A stretch of 64,000 bases of DNA from Climacium dendroides (Eukaryota; Streptophyta; Bryopsida; Hypnales; Climaciaceae). The notes below the pieces were generated by a model. The model worked only from the letters and a program-made list of their open reading frames with translations, did no database searches and had not been told where the DNA came from. Shown here piece after piece: positions 1-12,500 of this stretch; position 1 is the first letter of the stretch; every line of letters starts with the position of its first letter. The position numbers were made by a program, and so were the translations under genes. Location: NCBI GenBank assembly GCA_950106755.1, contig OX467087.1, positions 11,288,047-11,352,046 of the forward strand, written 5' to 3'.

Positions 1-1550
1 TCATATTTTGTCAAAAAAACATAATTTCAATTGCTTTCACTATTTCTCACACTTGTAATAATGTGAAAAGAAAATTAAAAAATTTCAGCAACAACATGAG
101 GTCAAACTCCTAATTCTAACCACAATGGGCCGTTTTACCTTACTTCAAATGTTATCAATTGATAACTAATTTGTAAAGGATTCAAATAATACATATCTTG
201 GCGCATTGGATTCCTCTCAACCATGGGTTACTAAGAAAACTTCCATTCTAATAAAGGAAGCTTCAAAATACACTGAAAGTCACGAGAATGGGTTCCCTAT
301 CTATAGACCCAAGCAGAACATGGATATCATCTAGATATAAAGATGATTCACAAGAGATGTCTGAAAAAAGAAGTCTGATTTTGACTTAAAATGAATTAAA
401 ATCATCGTTTTGGATCAAATGGAATATATAAAAAAATAGACAAGTAATGGTACAATATCAATTACAAAGGATGTCCATAATTGGTAGATCTATCTACAAC
501 TAGTTAAATAGGGATTATACAATGTGGATAATAAATGAGACTTTTTGTGCTTCTTTTCATTAATTGAGTTTTGAAATATTTTTTATTAGAAAAGAGACAT
601 CTTCAATCCAAAAATCAAATTTGAAGTACAGAAGAATAATCCCCCAAAAGACTAGCAACATGGAAAGGAAAGAATACATTGTAGAATCAAATTTCTAGTG
701 CATTTATTTTAAAATATTGTTGGAATTCTATCAAGTCTAAGAGGCATTGGATATGAAGAATTATTGGAGTCAAAGTTGTGGAATTTGTATTGAGTTAAGT
801 ACTTTCAACCTTAAAAGATCCAGTGTTCAAATTTTGAACAATAGATGCACGTAAATATAATCCAAGCATTCATGTCAAAGTCTAAGTGCTTTCATCCATC
901 TGAATGTTTGTAGATTTTTGTCTTAATTCTTTGACATTTTGTAGGTGAAAATTCTCAAATGATACATTGTATGTTACACATCAAAAAATAAATTTAGATC
1001 AAAGAACGATTCTTCAAAAATATTTGCCTAAATAAGTATAGGAGATGTCTTAAGAAATAATCATAATCAATATTTAACAACGTGAAGATGAGAAAGAGTA
1101 CCAAAAAATCATGATCAAGATTTAACATTTTTTAGGTACTCTTTCTCATCCTTATGTATGGTACTCCACACATAGAAGTCAATTTCTCAACAAATTTCCC
1201 ATATCTTATATACTAAAATGCTTTCAAGTTATCACAAATAGGTACTTCTACAATACGCTACCGTGATCCACAACCATGCTTAGATATTTTCCATTTTCTT
1301 GTCTCGGTTCCAAGTGTAAAGTGCCATAAAGGACCCCATCTTTTCCCACATAAAAAAATATGCATGAAGTGGGATGAACAGAACTTTTCATCTTCTTGTC
1401 TTTTCTTTGCATGTGCTTCGTCTGAAAAGCTGATTTGGAAACTTGGCAGAAGGCGCTGTCATTCCCATACAGTCACGTCACGTTGTCCCATCACACCAGG
1501 TCAACCCAAAATCAATTGCATGAATGATTTCTGTTTTCTTCATCTATTCA
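1..1550. other. AT-rich intergenic DNA
   Basis: No credible gene is seen. The stretch is AT-rich with short A and T runs and frequent stops in all frames. I recognise no protein motif or RNA gene. It ends where the CATC-rich minisatellite begins. Confidence 0.6.
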
Positions 1551-1554
1551 GTCA

Positions 1555-1965
1555 ATTCTTCATCCGTCCATATGAAAACGAAACCATCCATCCGTCCATC
1601 CTCCTCGACCCTTCAGTCATCCACCCCGCCATCCCTCTTTTCTTCCGTATTTCCATCCATCCCTCCAACCCCTCTATTCATCCAGTCTTCCCTCCCTCCG
1701 TCCATCCCGAAATTCATCCATCGGTTCCTTACCACAACCAGACAGCAGGGAAGATGCCGTCCACTGAAAACGAAACTATTCATCCATCCACCCTCCCAGG
1801 CTGAGAACCGTCCCGTCCGTCTCATCCCTCCACTGGGTCATCCCTCTACTTATTCATCCATACTACTTTCGTCTATCTGTCCATCTCTTTATTCATCCAG
1901 TCCTCCCTCCCTCCGTCCATCCCTCCGTCCGTCCATCCATCGGTTCCTTATCACAATCAGACACC
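1555..1965. repeat. CATC/CGTC-rich degenerate minisatellite
   Basis: The plus strand is dominated by imperfect repeats of CATC, CGTC and CCTC tetramers (for example TCCATCCATCC and CCGTCCATC), broken by non-repetitive stretches near 1730-1850. Open frames of 60-160 codons here on both strands are low-complexity Pro/Ser/His strings produced by the repeat and are not called as genes. The repeat lies about 1 kb upstream of the 2949-4480 gene. Confidence 0.8.
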
Positions 1966-2165
1966 AGGATGGAGGCTGGGATCTGTCCATCTCAGCCAGC
2001 ATGCCTGCAGGCCAGTAGAATACGGGCGGCTGCAGATACTTTGAGAAAATCCCCAGTTCGAACCCAACGACCCAAGTGGCACCGCGGAGCATGTACACGT
2101 GATGATCCCTGGCTTGCTCCCGGGTTCGTCAATTCCACTTTGGGAGGCAGCCTCAGATTCTTCAC

Positions 2166-2176
2166 TCGTATAAATC
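2166..2176 (+). promoter_or_regulatory. possible TATA box of the 2949-4480 gene
   Basis: A TATAAATCC motif lies in a region where base composition shifts from AT-rich to GC-richer DNA, about 780 bp before the first codon of the downstream gene. The 5' leader would then contain the (GT)n runs near 2538 and 2758. This is inference from position and motif only; the leader might also contain an intron. Confidence 0.25.
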
Positions 2177-2537
2177 CCAACTCGCGATTCCACTTCTAGA
2201 TCTTGAGTTACTGATTTCACCACCTTATTGCAGAAATCTCCGCGCGTTACTGATTTCAATCGTCGTCTCTCAATCTCGGCCTCAACCTCCGTGTCTGTGT
2301 AGAATTACAGTAGAATTAGAATTTCATGCAGTACCAAGCTAGATCGCTGGTTGCTGCATATTCATTCGATCACAACAATATTGGGCAGCTTGCGAAACAA
2401 GGATTCGTCAGGGAAGCTAGTTGGATAGCGTAGTTGGGGTTGCGCAGGAGCCACGTACGGGAGGGTTTAGTTAGCTGACTGCAGGTGGGCGCTTACATAG
2501 TTACATGTTTGGTTTGAGTTTGTGAGTTTCGGAAGAT

Positions 2538-2560
2538 TGTGTGTGTGTGTGTGTGTGAGA
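2538..2560. repeat. (GT)n microsatellite
   Basis: A run of about ten GT dinucleotides is followed by GAGAGAG. A shorter GT run lies at about 2757-2772. Both fall in the probable 5' leader of the following gene. Confidence 0.85.
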
Positions 2561-2948
2561 GAGTTCCGTGGGGTTTGGGGGATACGAGAGTTTGAGCGTT
2601 TTAGAGGAAGTTCGATGTCTTAGTTGGGGTTGTCCGCGAGCTCAGGTTGCCCAGGGGTGTATGTTTTGCTGGCTAGCTGACTGCATACGTATTTGCTATG
2701 ACAATAGAGCTTCTGAGTTTGTGAGTGTGAATTTTGGTGGATTGTTGCGGGCCCGGTTGTGTGTGTGTGTGTAAGCTCCGTGTTGTTTTTTCGCTTCTGT
2801 GTGGGATACGAGGATTTGGGCCTGTTGGGAAGCTCTGGTGCGTGCTTCTGAGTTCGTTGCGATGAGTGTTCGGATTTGTGTGTTGATGTCGACCTTGGTG
2901 GGAACCCAGCTAGCAGGGACCACAGCCGGGACCACATGACAAGCAACT

Positions 2949-4480
2949 ATGGACAGGAATGAGGTAGCGATGGAGACTTCGAAGAACAAGGACGTTGCAG
3001 TTGGCAGTACGAAAAAGGAGACTCATCGGCCTCAGGGTTTGGAGGTTCCTCCGACGTTAGAATTAAGGCAGCAAGGCTACTTGGCGTTGTCGAATCGGTG
3101 GGACTCGGAGATATTCTCACCAAGACTTTCAAGCTCACTTTCGAGCCAAGCCTCGGGTGGCTTTGAACCCGGCTTCGACTATCTGGGGCGGCCCAGTATG
3201 AACCACATCACGGCCGCGGCCGCGGCCGCAGCGGTAATGGGCGACGATATTCGCGGCTTCCGCCAGTCGTCTATCGACTCGGAGCCGCAAACTCTTCCCG
3301 TTATCTCAGTTAGGCAAGCTCAGGTTTATTTCTAATCACGTCTCTCGATCACTTCGGTTATATATGCTTCCTGGTTTCTGGTGTTTCACAGTTTCAGGCC
3401 GGCCGTGAAAGTTTGTATTCACGTTGCGAGTGCTGCACCTCTTCAGTTGTGGAGTCCTTGTCAGCTAGTCTGTCTCTGGAAGGGGGAGCCAAGGGTGGTA
3501 GCATTTGGTACAGGTTGCAGCAATGTGGCGTAGTTAGTACAACTGTCATCAGGCCTAGTTACCAGAACTTCAATTCCTTCAGCAGACTCTTCGTTCTTCC
3601 ACTGACTTTTGTTGCTGATTTTTGTTTCTATCGTTGGTTTGGATAGTGGAAGAGATGAAGTGTCGAATGGATTAGGCATTATACCTATCAAAGCTTTTCT
3701 AGACTTCTGTAGTGCATTAGGACTTTGATAAGAATAATGGTATGATAGACTTCACCTTTGGACATCGAAAACCAATGCACAAGTTGTAGACAGTTTTCTT
3801 TGATTAATGGTCGGGTTGCTGGTTCTCTTGGTATAGGGTCAATGCTCTCGTGTGAAGAGAATGAATATGTGTGATGGCATATGTAAAATTTCGAAAATGA
3901 GGTGGTAGTTTTTCACTTTTTTTTCGAGGGGGTATATCATCAATAGGCGGGAGTATATTGACCATTCCCTCATGTCTTAAATATGGGAGAGTCCTGTTTA
4001 TCAGCTTTAAAGATGTAATCGGAAGTATTTCAATGTAAACTGCGTCAAGATTATTTTTTTATGTGCTGTGAATCTGTGCCTACAGGATGGAGCTGTAGAA
4101 ATTATTGAAACATATGATCAAGAAGAAGCTGTGCATCTTTTTCTCAAGGTACGAACTGAAAACCGTTCAGCTTAGATTTGGGTGTCTGATATACGAATTC
4201 AAGACATTTTAAAGGTTGTATTGCGTTTTTTCTCGTACATTTACCCATGATTGTTGTCCTAGCTCTGTTGCATTAGCATTTCATATATCAAAGTGAGGTT
4301 CTAGTCGAATGCAGTTCAGGTGAAGTTGAGGAGTGGAAACATCAAAATTCAGTTTTCTACGGACTGAACCTGCACCTGTAAACTTATTGTTTTTGTGATG
4401 TACAGGATGCAGACGATGAACATTTAAGAGCAGAAGCGATAGCTGCCGTATTACCTACTTCCGAGCTTGGTGTATCGTAG
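2949..4480 (+). CDS. conserved-looking protein of unknown function, three exons
   Basis: Exons 2949-3323, 4086-4148 and 4406-4480 join in phase 0 through clean GT-AG introns (CAG|GTTT...ACAG|GAT and AAG|GTAC...ACAG|GAT) into a 170-residue protein. I do not recognise the family. The N-terminal third is rich in Lys, Glu and Ser. A Ser-rich stretch (SSSLSSQASGG) lies near residue 60, and a run of seven alanines lies near residue 90, encoded by a GC-rich GCGGCC repeat. The acidic C-terminus has EIIETYDQEE and DADDEHLRAEA. No signal peptide, membrane segment or catalytic motif is visible, so a soluble, partly disordered protein is likely. The start is the first ATG of the open frame. Support is the exact join of two very short exons (21 and 24 codons) and the GC-rich exon 1 against AT-rich surroundings. 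The exon model is fairly secure; the function is unknown. Confidence 0.7.
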
Positions 4481-6590
4481 CGATTCTGCAACTGGTTCTG
4501 CAGATGTTGTCTCTCTTCTTATAAAATAGTAAGGTACAACAACACAGAATGTCTACAGTATTGAGATCACTTACCAATTATATCTACAGCCGGCGATATT
4601 TTTGAGGATACATCTCGTTTATGAATCCGGGAAGGATATTTGAGTTAATTGGTATGTGATGTGAAAGCTCACAAAGCAAGTAATGCAGGAGAACTTTTGA
4701 TTCTATCTGCATTTTTCTCATATTTGGTAATATAGCAATTCAAAGCTAATTGACATTTCTTGATACTTAGAATAAAATAATGTTATTTGAAAATCAGTGT
4801 TTTTCAGTTAATTTTTTTCCCTCAAAGTTGGTCACTTATTCCTGGGGCTTGTAGATGTCAATGTAACGGTGAGGCATTGCGATGTGCACAGATGTTTACC
4901 ATATACTACGCTTCGCATATCTTTCCTTATGTATATTCTCTTAAATTATTCAAACAGGGAGATCTTGACAATGAAAATGGTGGTATATGCGCTTGGGAAA
5001 TATACTATACTTCCTCACGTTAACTTCTCCCATTTGAGCAAGCAAGGAGAATTCAACCATGAAAATGGGAGCATGTGGTTGGCAGCATCCAGTTGCTGTT
5101 GCCAAGTTCGGAAGAATGGCGGACTTGGATTGAGTGGAGCAAGCTTGTACATTATTAGGCGGGCATAGTGACTTTGATTCTCGTATTCCAGCACAGCAAG
5201 TCTTAAATTTTTGGAGGAGAGAAAGCTTCGAGCTATATGCTGTGATTCCATCAATGCAAAGTATCAATGGTTGGAGTTGGAATAAGGATGTGCACATGTA
5301 AAACAGGATATCGTTCGAGAAGCAAAAATGGACGACGGAGATAACCTTTGAGACTCATAGGTCTGATAAAAATTATAGAGACTGTATTTTGCTAAGTTGT
5401 ACTCTGGAATGGATAGGACCTGAGAGGATGTATTATTGAAATTCAGGATACTTTTGAATTGAAGATGATCAAGAATATATAATTATCTTATCTCATTGGA
5501 AAGTTTCCATTAAATAGAGTATTATTATATGTGATTTAACTGCTTTTTCAACCAATGAAGACTTGATATAAGGTAGAAGCACTAGTACTGGATCACTTAA
5601 GTGAGTTTCGCCTAGATGATGAGAGTATGAGAAGGTGGAAATTTTTCCCCTTCTCATATGAGAGTATGAGAGTACAAGATAGGAAATATGAGGATTCTTA
5701 ATTTTTCAAAATTTTATTCCCAAATATGAGGTTAGAGTGAATTTTAGGAGTTATTGTCAACCTGTAGTCAATCTAGAGTATTGTAATTTTGATCTTTGAA
5801 AAACTACTTTCATATTCACTAATCCCTACTTTCTTTACTATTGTTAGACATGTTTCATAACTATATTAGTCCCAACCTTGAAAAGAATATAAAAAAAACA
5901 TTTCAGACTTGAGTTCTAGGCTTAGGTTGGAAATAGCGCATACTACAAGTTGGGCATTGGGCATGGTTGACAACTAAAGCTCCTTCTTAACTAAAACTTT
6001 TTGATGGTAATGCAAAGTAATGTTACTTAGAAGTAGAAAAAGTGAGTGGGTAATGTTGAGTGAATCCTAGAATTGAACTTGCTACCTTGCTTCTCAATCC
6101 AGAGTGTAAACGAAGAGATTGAATTTGTTATGGATTAGTAATTGCGAAGTAAGCCAAGTTATAAAAAATAACCGTTGGTTGGAACCTACTGAGTTGTGGG
6201 TTAGTGAGGTTGGTATTGATTTGTGATTATTTTTGATGACGTCATACCCATTATGTTGAAAATTTGCACAAGCAAGTAGTGAGTATTAGCAAGTTTTGCT
6301 TCTCTTTAACCAATCAAAACATATTATGATAACAAAATTCCCTTGCATTGATGTTATGTTCTTTTACAATAAATATTAGTTTAGTCTTAGTCCATTCATT
6401 GTCTTTCATATATTAATTTTAGTACCACCTCATGATTAGAAACTAAATGTGGACTACTATATTTCATATAGATGATATGCATAGTAATGATATCTTTGTA
6501 TTATTTCTACAAATAAGTTATGTATCTTATAAACAACCTTTGAAATATCAAAAATGTATATCAGCCCTTAAAAGGATGTGGCCTCACATG
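4481..6590. other. 3' flank and AT-rich intergenic DNA
   Basis: The first 200-300 bases are probably 3' UTR of the 2949-4480 gene; AATAAA-like motifs occur near 4770. The less AT-rich stretch 4800-5340 has overlapping open frames of 60-115 codons on both strands, but no domain, codon bias or splice context that I can recognise. From 5400 onward the DNA is plain AT-rich. Confidence 0.5.
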
Positions 6591-6593
6591 AAC

Positions 6594-6709
6594 AAGGTAG
6601 TCACCAAAATGCTTAGATTATTGAATCAATAAGTGCATTCTTTGTTTCTACAAGGTAGTCACCAAAATGCTTAGGCTATTGGATCAATAAGTGCATTCTT
6701 TGTTTCTAC
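6594..6709. repeat. 58-bp direct tandem duplication
   Basis: Two adjacent 58-bp units starting at 6594 and 6652 (each beginning AAGGTAGTCACC and ending TTTGTTTCTAC) differ at only a few positions. Related but more diverged sequence (CATTCTTTGTTTGTATAAAG) occurs near 7450, and a similar string near 30200, so the unit belongs to a dispersed repeat. Confidence 0.85.
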
Positions 6710-7929
6710 AATGAAGAGTCAAATCATCCATCATCTATTTTCAGCCTTAGCATCCTTTAAAGGTTAGAGAGAGGAATGGAACCTTTAGCATTTTGGAATT
6801 AGTGATATGTGCAGTAGTATGAAACTTTAGGACGTAACATTGTGCTTTATATAACATTATTGAAAGGCTAAGAATTTAGGAAAAGTAAGGGATCATCTTT
6901 TCTATAAACAAGGAAGGTTAAGCCATCTTATGCTTTGGAAGGAATAAATCTTATGGACTCCACAATTCAGATTCTTGCTTCAATACAAGGAAACCTGAGA
7001 CTTTTTTCAAAAATAGAGGTAGTAACATTTAGTAGGATGCATTGTCACTACCTTGGCTCTACAATAGATGGTTTAGAATATTTTACATCCAATAGTACTT
7101 CAACATTAGGTAAGTAGACAATTAGAGGTTCAATGTAATGAGCATGGTGCAAAAAAGAAAGGTAGTAGGCATGAAGGCTACTTAATGTTATGTTGTAGAA
7201 TATTTTTGTTTTTCTTCCATTTGCATATATAACATCCGCATTTAAAAGCAACAATTTGTTTTGGTTCTAATCAATGAAAGTTGAAAAAGCACATATGAAT
7301 GTTTTAGTAAGCAATCATTACATGAAAGAAAATAAAAACTTTGAAAAACCCTAACAATATTTATTATGTTGACTACCAACAAAGAAGATTAACCTTATAA
7401 GAATGCAACTTCCTATGGCCAAAGTAGACACCAATTATTGGACCAATAGACATTCTTTGTTTGTATAAAGAATAGCAAAGTCATCCATCTAACATTTTAA
7501 GCCAGCAGCGTCCTTGCAAGATTAATGATTGGCAACATAAAGATTGACGTAAATCTTGTTCAATTTAATACAATATCGAAAGCCCATTGTAGACCATTTG
7601 GTCACTACATATAGTTACAATCATTGTATTTATAATTCTTTTTCCAAAAGAAAGGCGAATTAGGAATTATTTCATATGTATTTTGGTCAATTCAATTTTT
7701 GAGTAAAAACAAGATTTATTAGAAGCATTTGAAGAAATTTAAAAATATAGCTTCCTATTGTAGTTCATAAATGCAATGCTTTTGGAATTTCATCAAATGA
7801 GTTATGAAATAAGTTTGTCTTTCAAACATTTTATTATTACTTTGGGATGAATGAAAATTATTTGAACAAACGTTGCCTTGAAGCACTTTGTTCATTGTCT
7901 AGAATATAGACTTCAAAGCACTTGGGTGT

Positions 7930-8600
7930 TAATCCCTAAATGTTTTTTTACTATGTTTTCACCAAAAAACACTCTAAAATTGCCATTTCTAGTACAAATA
8001 TCAAATTTTAGAAAAAAAAACATTTTTGGACACATTGAATTAAAGGATCTTGTAGTACATTGGTTTGAAAAGATGTGGAAAAAATTTCAGAAATTTTCAT
8101 TTTGTAGATTGCAAGAAATTAGCGTTTAAAGTGACAAAAATTCTTTTGGGGGGCCTTGCAAAAAACTCGGTAATTGCACTTCACAAGGTCACATTTTACA
8201 TGAAAAAATGTCCAAACCAGTGGTGCTTTTTTGGATTCATTATTCAAGACAAATTGGCTACATGCTTGAAATTTTTTAGTTCATTTGGAATTGTACAACA
8301 TATAGGAAAAAAATGGTAATGAGAAAAAAATAGAGAATGATTCAAAATACTAAATTCTTGAGAGTTTTTTTTGAACTACCCATGTTGCTCACCAAAAATT
8401 GAAAACTACATATCATACAATAACTTCTTAACCATGTAGTCAAAATTGTTGAACCATAAAGCTACTCTTTGTGCACATGTTGTGTGAAAATTTCAAAGAA
8501 AAATAAACTAAAATTCCATTTGTAGTGAGCTACCCCAAATTGCTATGTTGACAAAAAATCGTAGGTTGGTCCTCTAGGGATTAAAGATATATCCCCCTTG
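7930..8600. repeat. dispersed AT-rich repeat, family C, copy 1
   Basis: This stretch shares an ordered series of strings with 11395-12500 and 45860-46740: a block ending ATTTCAGAAATTTT, then ATTGCAAGAAATTAGCGTTT, then a later block ending CTGCTATGTTG-like sequence and a GGTCCTCTAGGG-like string. Copies are diverged and no coding capacity is recognised. The class is unknown. Copy 1 provides the empty site (TTTCTAGTAC near 7988) for the MITE inserted in copy 2. Confidence 0.65.
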
Positions 8601-9540
8601 AGACTTGTCACTTGGAATCAATGCTCACAATACATTACAATGAGAAATTTTAACCCCTAAATGCTTGAAACACCAAATTTTGTTATCAACAATACTTTGA
8701 AGTTAAATAAAAGCTAACCAAATTCTATTTTAGTAGTTTATATTTTTGAAAATTGCTTTTCGAAGTCTAGTTTTAGCATCAAAAATTCAATTTTAAAAAT
8801 GAATGATTATGATTTTTCTATTCAAGATTTTGTACAAGGGTGCCCATTGCAATCTTGACTTTCAATAGTATTGAGGACTTTTGGAAATGAGTCTCAAATA
8901 CACTAGATCTTGGAGAAAAAATCACATTAGAAAATCATTCAAAAAAATTGTAGAGTAGATTTTGAGAATCCATAAATTGATTGGGATTATGCATGTTAGG
9001 CCTTTTATCCTCATGTTTTTTTGGTTACCAACTTTTTAGATTTGATATATGATTGAAAGGAGGATTGAAAGACTTCAAAAAGACTTTCATAGTGTTAACA
9101 CCCTCATGATCAAACATCATCATCTTTCAATCTATAAGTGGTATTGTTGTATTTTCTTTTCCTATGTGATATCTAGCACATCTAGTTTAAATTCGTACAA
9201 GTTATAATTTTTTTTAAATTGATAAAACTTATCAAAATGTTGTCTTTTTGTTCAATTCAAAGCAAAATCCTAGAAGTTCAAAAAAAGCCCTAGGCATTTA
9301 GGGGCTAGGGTACACATATATGAATCACCAATGAAAATATATTTATTGTGTACATTTCAAGTGGTGATTCTAGATGTGTAAGGTGAGGTGTGCTAAAATT
9401 GCTTATGCTCTTAAAGCATCTTCTATCATAAGAGTATACATTTTCAAATAAAAAAAGTTAGAAAATCATTTTTACTTGTATTTTTACTATGGCAATGGAA
9501 TAGGGCACACCATTCATAACTAATTCAATAAGAGTTTAGC
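8601..9540. other. AT-rich intergenic DNA, no gene seen
   Basis: No open frame of note and no recognised repeat boundary. The sequence is likely older repeat debris between copies of families C and A. Confidence 0.5.
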
Positions 9541-9543
9541 CCC

Positions 9544-10610
9544 TTAAAGGCCTAGTGTTCCCTCAAGCGACAAAATGGATTTCAGACAGGTTCCTATGAA
9601 CTCAATATTTAGTGAAACTTTTTAAAATTTTCTTATAAGATATAAAAACTTATTGGCTATATGGGAATATAATTTTTATTTCAATTGGTGCCCAGGAGCA
9701 AAAGTTATATTACAAAAAGTCCAAATTTTCATTTAGCTAGTAGAAAAAGAAATCCACAAAAACTTAAAATTAAGTTAATTTCTTTTTCTTCTTATGGATC
9801 TTATTTTTGTCTACATGTGAAGCTTTGATTCATTCCATTTAGATTAGTGATGTTAAAGTTGTGAACAATCTTCTTTTTTCAGGCAATCTAAGCATCTTCT
9901 TAAAAAAATAACTTATAGGATTCATTTCTATATGCAATGTTGACAATTTTTCAAAAAAATCGTTTAACAAGGTTAAGTTTGCTTGCTAGAACAATCTCAA
10001 GGTTGGGATTCTTGTGCTTCAATCCCATCTTGGAGCTATTATCAATTTATTTTTTTCTTTCGATCTTGAACCTACTTCTACTTAACAATTTTCTAAAGAA
10101 TGAAAATCCAATCTTTTTTTTTGAATTTTTTTCCCTAAACTTTCAACTCAATTCTTCAACACAATTTTTGTTTTTTTCAGTTCAAAATCCATAGTTCAAA
10201 TATTTTCCACAAATGGTGGTCAAAGTCATTTGAAATTGCAGACTAGTGTTCAAAAAAATAAACTTTAAACAACCTTTGAATGCTAATATCTCTCAATCTA
10301 TACGGTCAAACTTCATGAAATTTTTACCTCATGATCATGGTTGTCATACTGGACAAGTTACTATTCATTTCTTGTCCTGTAGGACAAGTTACCATTCATC
10401 AAATGTACCTCTCAAGTACATTTGATGAATAGTAACTTGTCCAGTATGACAACCATGCTCATGATCTCAGACAAATAAAGTACAAGATCCTACAGTTATA
10501 TTTTAAAAGTAAATAAATAGATAGTTTCCTTGAGCAAATGCAACAAAAATGACAATTTTGAGTGTTTTTATGACAGAAGAATGGGCCTTCACGGGCTGAA
10601 GAGCATGAAT
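9544..10610. repeat. dispersed AT-rich repeat, family A, copy 1
   Basis: Collinear with 28190-29090. Shared landmarks in order are a GACAGGTTCCTATGA-like string, TATAATTTTTATTTCAATTG, GTGAAGCTTTGATTCATTCC, a CAAAGTCATTTGAAA string, CATGAAATTTTTA and GTACAAGATCC. No protein is encoded in a way I can recognise. The copy is interrupted at 10337-10457 by a palindromic element absent from the other copies. Confidence 0.7.
10337..10457. mobile_element. 121-bp palindromic MITE with 9-bp target duplication
   Basis: The arms are about 33-bp inverted repeats (left begins ATGGTTGTCATACTGGACA, right ends CCAGTATGACAACCATG), with a second nested inverted repeat inside. The element is flanked by the direct repeat CTCATGATC at 10328-10336 and 10458-10466. 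Two related copies of the host repeat (near 28949 and 29155) have a single ACATGATC at this point and no insert, so this is a filled site with in-window empty sites. A 9-bp duplication fits the Mutator-like superfamily (usually 9-11 bp), but no transposase is present and the class is inferred. Confidence 0.85.
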
Positions 10611-11431
10611 CAATGCGTGTTAGATGCAACTTCTTTCCATCTTGGACAAGGTCAATTTGATCTAACAAAAGTTTGCGATGTCCAACTGAACCTTCTGAAC
10701 TTCCGGATGAGTTCTTCGAAAGACTCTTTGTCTTATACCGCTGACGGCCAGTACCCTGCGCACCATATCTGACAAGAAGCTGTGCACTTGACTCAGTTGC
10801 TGCGGAGTAAGTTATGTACAGCAGGTACAGTACAACATTGCAGGCTTCTAAGTTGCATGGAAGGTAAGCTGTCTTACAGAGAGACAAGTGTTGTAAGCTG
10901 AACTTAAGCTTACTCAGGACTGCAAAACTTTCAATCTCAACAGTCAAGAAGGCTAACTTCAGGCAAGTCGTCAGGAAGGCAAGTGCGCACTGCGCAGGCA
11001 GCTGCATCGATGTGAACCAGCGGCTATCAATGCTACAACAGGAAGCTCGATCTGTCCGTGTAAGGTGAAGGTCAGATCAGAGTCATGAGACAGTCACCTG
11101 TCTTAACTGCGAGTTAATCAAGCCAATTTCGCTGAAAGCTAAAACGTTATGATTGTATGTGGTTTTCTAGCCGTACTTCAAAGGAATTGTAATTACAGGA
11201 GAACCTCTCTAAGTACACCCTTCATAAGTCAATAAACCCCTCTTAACCAATATTGTCAGACCAGTCCTGGACTTGTCCCTATACAAAGGTTATGACTAAA
11301 AATGACCCTCTGTAAACAAATAAACCTCTCTAATGCAATCTTGTCAGAATGATGGTCCCGGACCTATTGGTTAACCCCTAAGAGATTTTGACTATGTTTT
11401 CACCAAAACTGCTTTAAAACTGCCATCTCTA
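10611..11431. other. intergenic segment with possible pogo-like end
   Basis: Base composition is more balanced than the flanks. A 182-codon minus-strand frame (10459-11007) crosses the repeat boundary and shows no recognised domain, so it is not called. At about 11195 the string TACAGGAGAACCTCTCTAA resembles the CAG...AACCTCT ends of pogo/Tigger-type elements next to a TA, but no matching opposite end was found. Confidence 0.35.
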
Positions 11432-11679
11432 CACTAAATAGTGAAATTAGGTCGCCTTAACAATTGGGTTGCCTTACTCAGGAAAGTTACCTCATGACTC
11501 ACCACTTCTCCAGATGGAGGCACAAGCAATTCTTTAAACCCAAGCCATGAACCAGTGCACCAACCCATGCAACACACATGGCTCCTACATTAGTGCATCC
11601 TTCTATAGAAACTGTACATATTTATATAGTGTAGAATGTCGAGAAATTAGTGTGGGCAACCTAATTTCACTATTTAGTG
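11432..11679. mobile_element. 248-bp MITE inserted at TA (Tc1/mariner-pogo type)
   Basis: Terminal inverted repeats of about 20 bp (left CACTAAATAGTGAAATTAGG, right its near-perfect reverse complement) are flanked by TA on both sides (11430-11431 and 11680-11681). The insertion splits a family C repeat. Copy 1 has the uninterrupted string TTTCTAGTAC near 7988, which is exactly the product expected if the element and one TA are removed. TA duplication is the hallmark of the Tc1/mariner superfamily. The first bases, CACTAA, are also those of the pogo-like transposon at 54288-56817, so that element might have mobilised it; this link is inference. Confidence 0.88.
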
Positions 11680-12500
11680 TAGTACAAGTACCAAATTTTT
11701 GATACATCTAATCGTAGGATCTTATATTAATTTGGTTTGAGAATATGTAGAAAAAATTTCAGAAATTTTCACCATGTAGATTGCAAGATATTAGCGTTTG
11801 AAGTAACAAATATCCTTTTTATGCCCCTATGAAAACCCGGGCATTTGCACTTCTTAAGGTTAGATTGTTATGAAAAAATGTCCAAAATTTTCAAATCATT
11901 TGGAATTGTACAACATATAGGGAAAAAATAGAAAGTAGAAAAAAGTAGAAAATGATTCAAAATACAAAATTGTTAACGATTTATTTATGAAATTGAAAAA
12001 TGATAATCCCAATGGTTGTAATGTTTTAATAAACAATCTACATCCAATTATTTTATTTTATTCCAAAAATATTAAAAATTGAGTTAAATAAAGGACTTCG
12101 AAGTTTATTTTAGAGTAGAGATTCCATAACCACCTTCAAACTACCTACAACTAAAACTCCTCATAACTTTCATTTTATTAATCAAAATGGAATGATTCAA
12201 AGATATCCATGTATAAATAAAACTAAAAAAAATAATTTCAAATTTTTATTTTCTTAAAAATTGATTTTTAAAGAAGCTTTTTTGTTGCCCAAACTGCCCA
12301 CAGAACAAAGAAAACTACATAATTATCATACAATAACTTTTTAACCATGTAGTCAAATGCTATGAAAATTGTTGGGCCTTAAAGCAACTCCTCAAACACA
12401 TGTTGTATGAAAATTTCAGTGAAAAAAAAGGAAAATTCCATTCATAGTGAGCTGCCCAAAATTGCTATGTTGTCGTTTGGTCCTTTAGGGGTTAAAAGAG
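11680..12500. repeat. dispersed AT-rich repeat, family C, copy 2
   Basis: Continuation of family C after the MITE; the left part is at about 11395-11431. It aligns in order with 7990-8600 and 45900-46740: ATTTCAGAAATTTTCACC, ATTGCAAGATATTAGCG, then a TACAATAACTTTTTAACC string and a TGCTATGTTG string. There is no coding potential. Confidence 0.65.
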